The translations under genes and the position numbers were made by a program. A stretch of 32,495 bases of DNA from positions 1 through 32,495 of the forward strand of contig JAABSR010000006.1 of assembly GCA_011390245.1 (NCBI GenBank). The letters run 5' to 3'. Source of the DNA: Campylobacterales bacterium (GTDB lineage: Bacteria; Campylobacterota; Campylobacteria; Campylobacterales; JAABSR01). Each line of letters begins with the position of its first letter. The stretch's first letter is position 1. Below are positions 20,648 through 28,823 of the stretch, piece after piece. The notes beneath the pieces are model-generated. The model had not been told where the DNA came from and did no database searches. It saw only the letters and a list, made by a program, of their open reading frames with translations.

Positions 20648-21880
20648 ATGCAACAAGTAAACAGACTATCGCCTTTTTTTGAAAACTTGGTTTTTGAGAG
20701 AAGCGACAACCATATGATCGTAAATTTTGGTCCTCAACACCCCTCAGCTCATGGTCAACTAAGATTGATACTAGAGCTTGCAGGTGAGATGGTGGTAAAG
20801 GCTCATCCTGATATTGGGTATCTTCATAGAGGTATGGAGAAGATGGGTGAAAACATGATATATAATGAGTTTTTGCCTACAACTGATAGGATGGACTATA
20901 TTGCTGCTAGTGCAAATAACTACGCTTTTGCTCTAGCAGTTGAGAGACTTTTGGGTATTGAAGATAAAGTCCCAAGAAGAGCTAAGATTATTAGAATGAT
21001 GCTTTTAGAGTTAAATAGAATCATATCACATCTATTTTGGCTTGCAACTCATGCTCTTGATGTTGGTGCAATGTCTGTATTTCTCTACTGTTTTAGAGAG
21101 AGAGAGTTTGCGATGGACTTGATGGAGGACTATTGTGGTGCAAGGCTAACTCACTCTGCTGTAAGGATTGGTGGAGTTCCACTTGATTTACCAGAGGGTT
21201 GGTTGGAATCTCTTAGTAAATTTTTGGATCACATGCCTGAGGGTATTGCTGATTATGAAGGTTTGCTTGATCAAAACAGAATCTGGAAGATGAGGCTAGA
21301 AGATGTTGGCAATCTAACTCCTGAGATGGCAAAAAGCTGGGGAGTCTCTGGTCCTACACTTAGAGGAAGTGGTATCAAGTATGATATAAGAAAAGAGGAG
21401 CCTTATGAACTGTATGATGAGGTTGAGTTTGATATTCCTTTTTGTGATGCACGAGATTCTTATGGTAGGTATAAACTATACATGCAAGAGATGAGAGAAT
21501 CTTTGAAGATTTTGGCTCAGCTTATACCGATGTACAAAGAGAGTGAGCATGGTTTGATGGCTCATGCACCAAAATATCTCTCTGCTACAAAAGAGGATAT
21601 GATGACTCAAAACTACTCTTTGATGCAACATTTTGTATTGGTTACACAAGGCATGAGACCGCCAGTTGGTGAGGTTTATGCACCAACAGAATCTCCAAAG
21701 GGTGAGCTAGGGTTTTTCATAAGAAGCGAAGGTGAACCTTATGCTTATAGGCTAAAAATTAGAGCACCTAGCTTTTTTCATACTGGTTTACTAACTGATC
21801 TTTTACCTGGTCACTACCTAGCAGATGTTGTTACTATTATTGGTAATTTAAATATAGTTTTTGGTGAAATAGATAGATAG
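20648..21880 (+). CDS. nuoD: NADH-quinone oxidoreductase subunit D (410 aa)
   Basis: [67 protein letters not shown]-terminus. Confidence 0.97.
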   Translation: MQQVNRLSPFFENLVFERSDNHMIVNFGPQHPSAHGQLRLILELAGEMVVKAHPDIGYLHRGMEKMGENMIYNEFLPTTDRMDYIAASANNYAFALAVERLLGIEDKVPRRAKIIRMMLLELNRIISHLFWLATHALDVGAMSVFLYCFREREFAMDLMEDYCGARLTHSAVRIGGVPLDLPEGWLESLSKFLDHMPEGIADYEGLLDQNRIWKMRLEDVGNLTPEMAKSWGVSGPTLRGSGIKYDIRKEEPYELYDEVEFDIPFCDARDSYGRYKLYMQEMRESLKILAQLIPMYKESEHGLMAHAPKYLSATKEDMMTQNYSLMQHFVLVTQGMRPPVGEVYAPTESPKGELGFFIRSEGEPYAYRLKIRAPSFFHTGLLTDLLPGHYLADVVTIIGNLNIVFGEIDR

Positions 21881-21887
21881 GAGAGCT

Positions 21888-22124
21888 TTGATGCAGAGAT
21901 TTGACTTAAGAGATTTAAAAGATAGCTTTTATGAGAGAATGGTTGAGATTCTAGAAAGCGATATTAAGCCTGAAGAGGTTGCTATTTTCCTATTTGAAGT
22001 GGGTGATTTTACTCCTATCCAAAAGAGTGCTGATGTGATAAAAGAGCATGGCCATGAGCTAATGAATTCACTTAAATTCAATGAGGTTGATTGGACGGTT
22101 GTTGTAAAGAGGAAGTCGGCTTGA
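21888..22124 (+). CDS. Short NuoE-position protein of epsilon-type Complex I (78 aa, no cysteines)
   Basis: ORF between nuoD and the nuoF-remnant fusion; length and position match the small NuoE-like proteins of Campylobacter/Helicobacter; no [2Fe-2S] cysteine motif. Confidence 0.88.
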   Translation: MMQRFDLRDLKDSFYERMVEILESDIKPEEVAIFLFEVGDFTPIQKSADVIKEHGHELMNSLKFNEVDWTVVVKRKSA

Positions 22125-24124
22125 GTAAAGTAGTATTTTCTGCATGGCAAAATGAGCTCATAGACAATAGAGAGATACAGATAGATAATTGGAAAGAGTC
22201 TAGCTTTAAATTCCCATATAGTTATGATAAAGATTGCGAGGCAAGAGCTTTTATAGGTTGGAATGGTGTTGCTATATTCGATAAAAATATAGATGTTGTA
22301 AAGCTTGCATGTGAGTATGCTTACTCTTATCAAGTCTATTCAGAAGCATGCGGTAGATGTGCTCCTGGAAGATTTGGTGGAAGAGTGTTGTTTGATATTT
22401 TAGACAAGATAGCAAGAGGTGAGGGAGAGAGAAGCGATATAGAGTTTTTGAAATCAGCCTCTATGACTATGATGAATACAAGTAAATGTGAAATTGGTAG
22501 GACAGTCCCAAAGCCAATACTGCAACTTCTTGAATACTACAGTAATGATTTTCTTGAACTTATTGATAACAAAAAAAGATCAAAAGAGTATGAAAATAGT
22601 GAAAAAAATTATATCTCTAAAGTGACTGCACCATGTATGGATGCTTGTCCTGCACATGTTGATATTCCAGCTTATATTGAGGGTGTGAGGGATATCAGGC
22701 TTGATGATTCGCTAAGAGCCACAAGGCAGACTATGCCTCTAGCTCATACTTGTGGTAGAGTTTGTCCACATCCATGCGAAAATGAGTGCAGGAGAGCAAA
22801 TCTTGATGAGCCTATAGCTATTATGGAGCTTAAGAGATTAGGAGCTGATTATGAGGATGAAGCAGCTGGTGAGTTTGGATGGTTTCATCCATATCCACAA
22901 AAGCCTTATAGAGATAAGAGGGTAGCTATTGTTGGCTCAGGCCCTGCTGGACTTACAGGAGCGTATTATTTAGCAATGGATGGAATCCATTGTGATGTAT
23001 TTGAAGAGTTACCAGTTTTGGGTGGCGAAGTAGCAGTTGGAGTTCCAGAGTATAGGATGCCTATAGGAAAATACAATAGAGACATAGAAGCAGTTAGATC
23101 TCTAGGTGTGAATTTTATTACAAATCATCGAGTGGATGATGAGAAGATGAGAGATCTAGAGAAAAATTATGATGCAGTGTTAGTTGCAACAGGTACTAGA
23201 TTTTCAAAAAAAGTTAGAGCAAAAAATGAGAGAGAAGATATGAAGGGCTACTGGCCTGCTATCCCTTTTTTGGATGAGATAAATCTCTATACCAAATATA
23301 GTATTGGCAAGCCTATAGATTTGAGTGGCAAAACTATAGTCTGCGTTGGCGGTGGTTTTACTTCCATGGATGTGGTTAGATGTTCTATTAGAGCAAATGC
23401 CAAGAGAGTTATAATGCTCTATAGAAGAGATGAGGATACAATCATTAGAAATACCTCACTAGAAGAGTATCATGAAGCTGTAGAAGAGGGTGTTGAGTTT
23501 ATGTTTCAAACAGCTATAGAGGAGATATTTGATGAAGATAATGTCCTTAAAAAACTAAAATGTAATAAATTTGAGATGGTTCAGCCAGAAGATGGTGGAA
23601 GACCACAGCTAGTTGCTGTAGATGGAGCTGATTTTTATCTAGATTGTGACTATTTAATCCCAGCAGTTTCTCAAGATGCAGATCTATCTCATCTTCCTAA
23701 AGAGTGGGAGATAGAGCTTACAAGCTGGAATACAATCAAAACAGATAGCAAAACCTACTCTACAAATAGAGAGGGTATTTTTGCAGCTGGGGATTGTGAA
23801 TATGGACCTATGACTATAGTAAATGCTGTAGGCCAAGCAAAAAGAGCAGCATCTGTAATGTCTAGATATCTACAAACTGGCAAGATTACCCTAAGTAGTG
23901 ATGAGATTATGGAAGATCATTTGAGAAAATTGCGAGTATATGACAAAAAAGAGAAGATAGGCGGATGGTTAGCTGGGATGGAGAGAGAGCACTCCAGAAA
24001 GCTAGATGTTGGCTATAGAAAAGATAAAAATGATGAGGTAAATTTTGGCTTGACAAAAGAGCAAGCAATCGCTGAAGCTCAAAGATGCATGAGATGTTAC
24101 TACATAGCGATGGTTGCGATATGA
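22121..24124 (+). CDS. Fusion: NuoF C-terminal-like domain + GltD-like FAD/NAD(P)H oxidoreductase (667 aa from TTG 22121)
   Basis: N-part EACGRCAPGRFGGRVLFDILDKIARGEGERSDIEFLKSASMTMMNTSKCEIGRTVPKPI (NuoF N3-domain-like); then CMDACPAHVDIPAYI...CGRVCPHPCENECRR (GltD-type Fe-S domain), VAIVGSGPAGLTGAYYLA (FAD), CVGGGFTSMDVVR...VIMLYRRDE (pyridine nucleotide), IFAAGDCEYGP. TTG at 22121 preceded by AAGAGGAAG and overlapping the upstream TGA. Confidence 0.93.
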   Translation: MSKVVFSAWQNELIDNREIQIDNWKESSFKFPYSYDKDCEARAFIGWNGVAIFDKNIDVVKLACEYAYSYQVYSEACGRCAPGRFGGRVLFDILDKIARGEGERSDIEFLKSASMTMMNTSKCEIGRTVPKPILQLLEYYSNDFLELIDNKKRSKEYENSEKNYISKVTAPCMDACPAHVDIPAYIEGVRDIRLDDSLRATRQTMPLAHTCGRVCPHPCENECRRANLDEPIAIMELKRLGADYEDEAAGEFGWFHPYPQKPYRDKRVAIVGSGPAGLTGAYYLAMDGIHCDVFEELPVLGGEVAVGVPEYRMPIGKYNRDIEAVRSLGVNFITNHRVDDEKMRDLEKNYDAVLVATGTRFSKKVRAKNEREDMKGYWPAIPFLDEINLYTKYSIGKPIDLSGKTIVCVGGGFTSMDVVRCSIRANAKRVIMLYRRDEDTIIRNTSLEEYHEAVEEGVEFMFQTAIEEIFDEDNVLKKLKCNKFEMVQPEDGGRPQLVAVDGADFYLDCDYLIPAVSQDADLSHLPKEWEIELTSWNTIKTDSKTYSTNREGIFAAGDCEYGPMTIVNAVGQAKRAASVMSRYLQTGKITLSSDEIMEDHLRKLRVYDKKEKIGGWLAGMEREHSRKLDVGYRKDKNDEVNFGLTKEQAIAEAQRCMRCYYIAMVAI

Positions 24125-26394
24125 TAAGTTTTTATGTAGATGGCAATCTAGTAGAGGCCAAAAAAGGTCAGACTATTTTAGAGGCAGCAACTAAATCTGG
24201 ACACTATATACCTACTATGTGTTATCTTCCAAAGTTAGAGCCTATCTCATCTTGTAGAATCTGCGTAGTTGAGATAGAGGGCAGTGATGAGCTAATACTT
24301 AGTTGTCAAACACCTGTAGTTGAGGGGATAAAAGTTACTACAGATTCTAAAAAGCTTTTTGAGTATAGACAAAATATTCTTAAGCTTTATGATGTAAATC
24401 ATCCTCTAGAGTGTGGCGTATGTGATAAGAGTGGTGAGTGTTTATTGCAAAATAGGACACTAGAATTTGAGCTTGATAGACAAGAGTTTTCTGCAAAAGA
24501 GGAGAAAAGAGAGATAAAGAGATGGGGACTTATTGGCTATGATCCATCTTTATGTATATTGTGTGAGAGATGTGTTCATACATGTAATGAGATAATAGGT
24601 GATGATGCAATAGAGATAGCAACTGGGGGCTATAGTTCACACATAAAACCAAAAGGAAGTGATGAGCTTGATTGCTCATTTTGTGGCGAATGTATCGCAG
24701 TTTGTCCTGTAGGTGCTTTGGTTAGCACAGGTTTTAAATATATCTCTAACTCTTGGGAATTAAGAAAAATCCCTGCCACTTGCTCACATTGCCCTGTGGG
24801 TTGTGCAATATATTATGAGGTTAAACATGATGGCACTCTTGATGCAAGCGAGAAGAGAATATATAGAGTTAGTAATGATTTTGAGTACAACTCTTTATGT
24901 ATTGCAGGTAGGTTTGGATTTGATTTTGAAAATAGTGAAACTACAAAAGATAGCAGCGAACTCTCTAGAGCAGTTGAGGCTTTTTTGAAAGCTGATACTA
25001 TTAGATTTAACTCATTTATCACAAATGAGGAAGCTCTTATTTTGCAAAAACTTAAAGAGAAGAGGGGTTATAAGCTCATAAATAGTGAAGCCTATATATT
25101 TAGAGAGTTTTTATCTGAGTTGAGCATGGCTTCTGGTGTCTCTTTTTATACTGGAAGCGTAGAGGATGTGAAGCGTTCTGATTTTATACTCTCAATTGGA
25201 AGTAGAATCTATGATGATGCACCTGTTGTTGGATATGCTATCAATAGTGCAAAGAAGCTAAAAGGGGCATATTTTGGCTATCTACATACTATAGAAGATA
25301 ACAGAATTCATCCATCCAAGTTTGTCAAGTATGAAGTTGGTGCGGAAGAGGGAGCTATTGCTGCACTTGCTTATGTAATACTCAAGGATAAAATAGTTGA
25401 TAATAGACTTCAAGAGTATCTAGATGATTTGGATATTGGTTATATATGCTCAGAATCTAATATAAGCGAAGAGGAGCTTGAAAGTCTTGCTAAGATTTTA
25501 AAGAGCAAATCCTCTCCAATCCTCATAGCAGGCTCTGATCTCTACTCTCATAAAAGAGCTGAAAACATTGCAAGACTTCTAGGATTTATAGAGAAACACT
25601 CAAACTTCAAAGTTCTTTTGATACCAACATCTACAAATACTCTAGGAGTATCTCTAATATGTGATCTAGATAAAGAAGCAGGAGACTATGTCATAGGATA
25701 TAACGATATAGGAGACTATAGACTCTCTTCGCTAGGAGATGGGGATTTAGATATGCCAGCACTAAATCAACAAGAGGGAACATTTACTACAATAGATAAA
25801 AGAGTTGTACCTACAAATGCAGCACTCCCTTATGGTGGATATGAGCTAAATGATATAGCAAAAGAGCTAGAAATTGCAAGAGAAAATACGATAGATTATA
25901 CTCTTTCCCTGCCTAGAAAGTCTGGATATCGCTCTGTGGGATTTGATGAATTAGATGATGAAATCTCAAAAGATGGTGTAGATAGGAGAGGTTATAATCT
26001 AGTGATTGAAGAGAAAGATACACATTTTAATCTTCAAAAGATTGCTGATATTGATGAGTACAACGGAGTCGTGGTGTATGTATCAAACCCTACATCTCAG
26101 TTCTCATATATGACAAATAGAGCTAGACTTCTAAAAGATCAGAGTTCAGACTTAGAAGGTTCAGAGCAGTTTTCAATCGCTGCAAAAATTGAGGATGGAG
26201 ACTATGTTAGTATAAGTTTTGGGCAGTATGAGGTCAAAAAAGTGTTTAAAATTAATCCAAAACTTAAAGGAGTTGTAGGAATCTTGCCAATATTTGACAA
26301 TATGTTAAGCACCTATTTGCTACCCTCCCAATACAAATATCAAAAAGTTGAGATCAAAAAAGCCTCACTTGAAAAGAAGGTGGAAGAGAACTAA
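24121..26394 (+). CDS. nuoG: NADH-quinone oxidoreductase subunit G, paralog 1 (757 aa from ATG 24121)
   Basis: N-terminal 2Fe-2S (CYLPKLEPISSCRIC), HPLECGVCDKSGEC (N5), LCERCVHTC...CSFCGECIAVCPVG (N4), TCSHCPVGC (N7-type) motifs; ATGA overlap with upstream gene; track start 24085 is upstream of this. Confidence 0.94.
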   Translation: MISFYVDGNLVEAKKGQTILEAATKSGHYIPTMCYLPKLEPISSCRICVVEIEGSDELILSCQTPVVEGIKVTTDSKKLFEYRQNILKLYDVNHPLECGVCDKSGECLLQNRTLEFELDRQEFSAKEEKREIKRWGLIGYDPSLCILCERCVHTCNEIIGDDAIEIATGGYSSHIKPKGSDELDCSFCGECIAVCPVGALVSTGFKYISNSWELRKIPATCSHCPVGCAIYYEVKHDGTLDASEKRIYRVSNDFEYNSLCIAGRFGFDFENSETTKDSSELSRAVEAFLKADTIRFNSFITNEEALILQKLKEKRGYKLINSEAYIFREFLSELSMASGVSFYTGSVEDVKRSDFILSIGSRIYDDAPVVGYAINSAKKLKGAYFGYLHTIEDNRIHPSKFVKYEVGAEEGAIAALAYVILKDKIVDNRLQEYLDDLDIGYICSESNISEEELESLAKILKSKSSPILIAGSDLYSHKRAENIARLLGFIEKHSNFKVLLIPTSTNTLGVSLICDLDKEAGDYVIGYNDIGDYRLSSLGDGDLDMPALNQQEGTFTTIDKRVVPTNAALPYGGYELNDIAKELEIARENTIDYTLSLPRKSGYRSVGFDELDDEISKDGVDRRGYNLVIEEKDTHFNLQKIADIDEYNGVVVYVSNPTSQFSYMTNRARLLKDQSSDLEGSEQFSIAAKIEDGDYVSISFGQYEVKKVFKINPKLKGVVGILPIFDNMLSTYLLPSQYKYQKVEIKKASLEKKVEEN
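25504..25868 (+). repeat. Copy 1 of 365-bp near-identical tract (in nuoG1)
   Basis: Aligned by eye to 27957-28321: one mismatch seen (C at 25692 vs T at 28145), no indels. Confidence 0.95.
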
Positions 26395-28820
26395 TGAAAG
26401 AGATTACTATTTTTATTGATGGCAAGGAACTAAAAGCCATCGAAAATGAGTATATTTTAAATATAGCTAGAGAAAATGGCATTTTTATTCCTGCTATATG
26501 CTATCTAACTAGATGTTCGCCTACGCTTGCTTGCAAGTTGTGTATGGTAGAGGCAAATGGAAAAAGGGTTTACTCTTGTAATGCCAAGGCCAAAGAAGGC
26601 ATGGATATTATCACAACTACTCCTGAGATTGAAGAGGAGAGAAGGGCAATATTAGAGGTTTATGACATAAACCATCCATTGCAGTGTGGAGTTTGTGATA
26701 AAAGTGGTGAGTGTGAATTGCAAAATTATACTCTTGAGATGGGTGTAGATGTTCAACATTACCATATAGCTGATTCTAAAAAAGAGATAGAGGATTGGGG
26801 GCATGCTAAATATGACCCATATCTATGTATCATGTGTGAGAGATGTGTGACAGTCTGTAAAGATATGGTAGGAGATGCAGCACTAAAGACAACACCTAGA
26901 GGAACAGAAGCTCTTGATAAAGATTGGAAGGATAAGATTCCAAAAGATGCTTTCTCTATATGGAATAGAATCAATAAAAATATCATAGGCAGGGTTGAAG
27001 AAAACAACAGATGTGAAGATTGTGGAGAGTGTATCGCAGTCTGTCCTGTAGGAGCTTTGGCAAACTCACATTTTCAATATACCTCAAATGCATGGGAGCT
27101 TACAAAAATACCTGCAACTTGTCCGCACTGTAGTGCTGGGTGTCTTATTGATTATGAGATAAAGCATACTGATATAGAGAACTCTGAATGTAAAATATAT
27201 AGAGTTACAAATGATTGGAATTATGTCACACTTTGTGGGGCTGGTAGATTTGGGTATGAGAATAAAAACAGCACAACTAAATGTGAAAAAGATTTTTTAA
27301 GTGCTATGGATGCTTTTCTTAGAGCTGATACTATTAGATTTAGCTCATTTATTACCAATGAAGAGGCACTTATCCTACAAAGGCTAAAAGAGAAGAGAGG
27401 ATACAAGCTTATAAATAGTGACGCATATAACTTCCAGAAGTTCTTGGAAGACTACTCAAAAACTTCTGGAAGTTCACTATATAGCGGCTCAAAAAGAGAT
27501 ATTCATAGTAGTGATTTGATATTTACTATTGGTGGGGCAATGAGTAATGATAATCCAAATATTAGATTTGCACTCAACAATAGTGGCAAGCTAAATAAAG
27601 CTTCAATTTACTACTCACACACTTATAGAGATAAGATTATTCAAACACTTTCAAAAACTACAACCGAGATAGTTTATAAACCCTTAAAAGAGGAGTTGGT
27701 TCTACTTCTTTTGATAGATTCTATTGTGGAGAAGAGTAGCATTCCTGAAGTTATAAGTGTCTATTTAGAATCTTTTAAAGAGAAGAGAGTTAAGACTATA
27801 CAAAAAGAGATAAAAGAGAAGGTTTTAGATGAAGAGGGCAAAGAGATAGAGGTTGCTAAAAAGATTGATGAAGAGGTAGAGTATGTTCACAATACAATAC
27901 TAGATGAGCTAGGATTGGCTCAAGAATTTTCAGATGAACTTAAAAAAGATTATAGCAGCAAATCCTCTCCAATCCTCATAGCAGGCTCTGATCTCTACTC
28001 TCATAAAAGAGCTGAAAACATTGCAAGACTTCTAGGATTTATAGAGAAACACTCAAACTTCAAAGTTCTTTTGATACCAACATCTACAAATACTCTAGGA
28101 GTATCTCTAATATGTGATCTAGATAAAGAAGCAGGAGACTATGTTATAGGATATAACGATATAGGAGACTATAGACTCTCTTCGCTAGGAGATGGGGATT
28201 TAGATATGCCAGCACTAAATCAACAAGAGGGAACATTTACTACAATAGATAAAAGAGTTGTACCTACAAATGCAGCACTCCCTTATGGTGGATATGAGCT
28301 AAATGATATAGCAAAAGAGCTTGGGGTTTTCTCCAAAGAGACTATAAGATATACAAAAATGTTGCCAACAAAGAGCGGATTTGTTGAAGCACTTTTTGAT
28401 GAGCTACCACTTGAATATACAAATGGTGGAGTTGACAATAGGGGTTATGAGCTTGAGGCAAAAAGCTTTGAGGCTCAAAATGCCATAGATGCAGCAGATA
28501 TTAGCAGTGAGCTAGAGGGTGATATAGTTTACAAAAGAGATCCAATTTCGCAATTTAATGAATTTACAAAAAGTTCTAAACTACTAGAGGCAAAAGATGG
28601 AATCTACTGCTCACTGGAGTTTTTGGAGAAGAGATCTTTGAGTAGTGGAGATCTTGTGGAGCTAGAAATTGGAAAAGAATCCATAACTCATCATGTATAT
28701 GTAGATGATAGTATGGATGGAGATATAGTTGCTCTTAGTACTTTTCAGAGTAGAAAGCTAGATCATAAAATTTTTGGGGATGGTTATAGATATGTTGCAG
28801 CAAAAATTAAAAAGGTGTAA
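26394..28820 (+). CDS. nuoG: NADH-quinone oxidoreductase subunit G, paralog 2 (808 aa)
   Basis: Same Fe-S motif series: CYLTRCSPTLACKLC, HPLQCGVCDKSGEC, MCERCVTVC...CEDCGECIAVCPVG, TCPHCSAGC; ATG overlaps nuoG1 stop (TAATG). Confidence 0.94.
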   Translation: MKEITIFIDGKELKAIENEYILNIARENGIFIPAICYLTRCSPTLACKLCMVEANGKRVYSCNAKAKEGMDIITTTPEIEEERRAILEVYDINHPLQCGVCDKSGECELQNYTLEMGVDVQHYHIADSKKEIEDWGHAKYDPYLCIMCERCVTVCKDMVGDAALKTTPRGTEALDKDWKDKIPKDAFSIWNRINKNIIGRVEENNRCEDCGECIAVCPVGALANSHFQYTSNAWELTKIPATCPHCSAGCLIDYEIKHTDIENSECKIYRVTNDWNYVTLCGAGRFGYENKNSTTKCEKDFLSAMDAFLRADTIRFSSFITNEEALILQRLKEKRGYKLINSDAYNFQKFLEDYSKTSGSSLYSGSKRDIHSSDLIFTIGGAMSNDNPNIRFALNNSGKLNKASIYYSHTYRDKIIQTLSKTTTEIVYKPLKEELVLLLLIDSIVEKSSIPEVISVYLESFKEKRVKTIQKEIKEKVLDEEGKEIEVAKKIDEEVEYVHNTILDELGLAQEFSDELKKDYSSKSSPILIAGSDLYSHKRAENIARLLGFIEKHSNFKVLLIPTSTNTLGVSLICDLDKEAGDYVIGYNDIGDYRLSSLGDGDLDMPALNQQEGTFTTIDKRVVPTNAALPYGGYELNDIAKELGVFSKETIRYTKMLPTKSGFVEALFDELPLEYTNGGVDNRGYELEAKSFEAQNAIDAADISSELEGDIVYKRDPISQFNEFTKSSKLLEAKDGIYCSLEFLEKRSLSSGDLVELEIGKESITHHVYVDDSMDGDIVALSTFQSRKLDHKIFGDGYRYVAAKIKKV
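27429..27474. repeat. 14-bp perfect inverted repeat with 18-nt spacer inside nuoG2
   Basis: AACTTCCAGAAGTT (27429-27442) and its exact reverse complement AACTTCTGGAAGTT (27461-27474). Confidence 0.9.
27957..28321 (+). repeat. Copy 2 of 365-bp near-identical tract (in nuoG2)
   Basis: See copy 1 at 25504-25868. Confidence 0.95.
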
Positions 28821-28823
28821 AGA

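Noticed and set aside
22121-24124. NuoF-like gene as a broken pseudogene
   Set aside because: Continuous frame with intact cofactor motifs through the GltD-like half; a fused functional protein is more likely.
24803-25022. Small ORFs on both strands within nuoG1
   Set aside because: Embedded in a full-length Fe-S protein frame; biased composition.
25504-28321. 365-bp repeat as a mobile element or IS
   Set aside because: It is in-frame nuoG coding sequence in both copies, with no transposase, terminal inverted repeats or target duplication.
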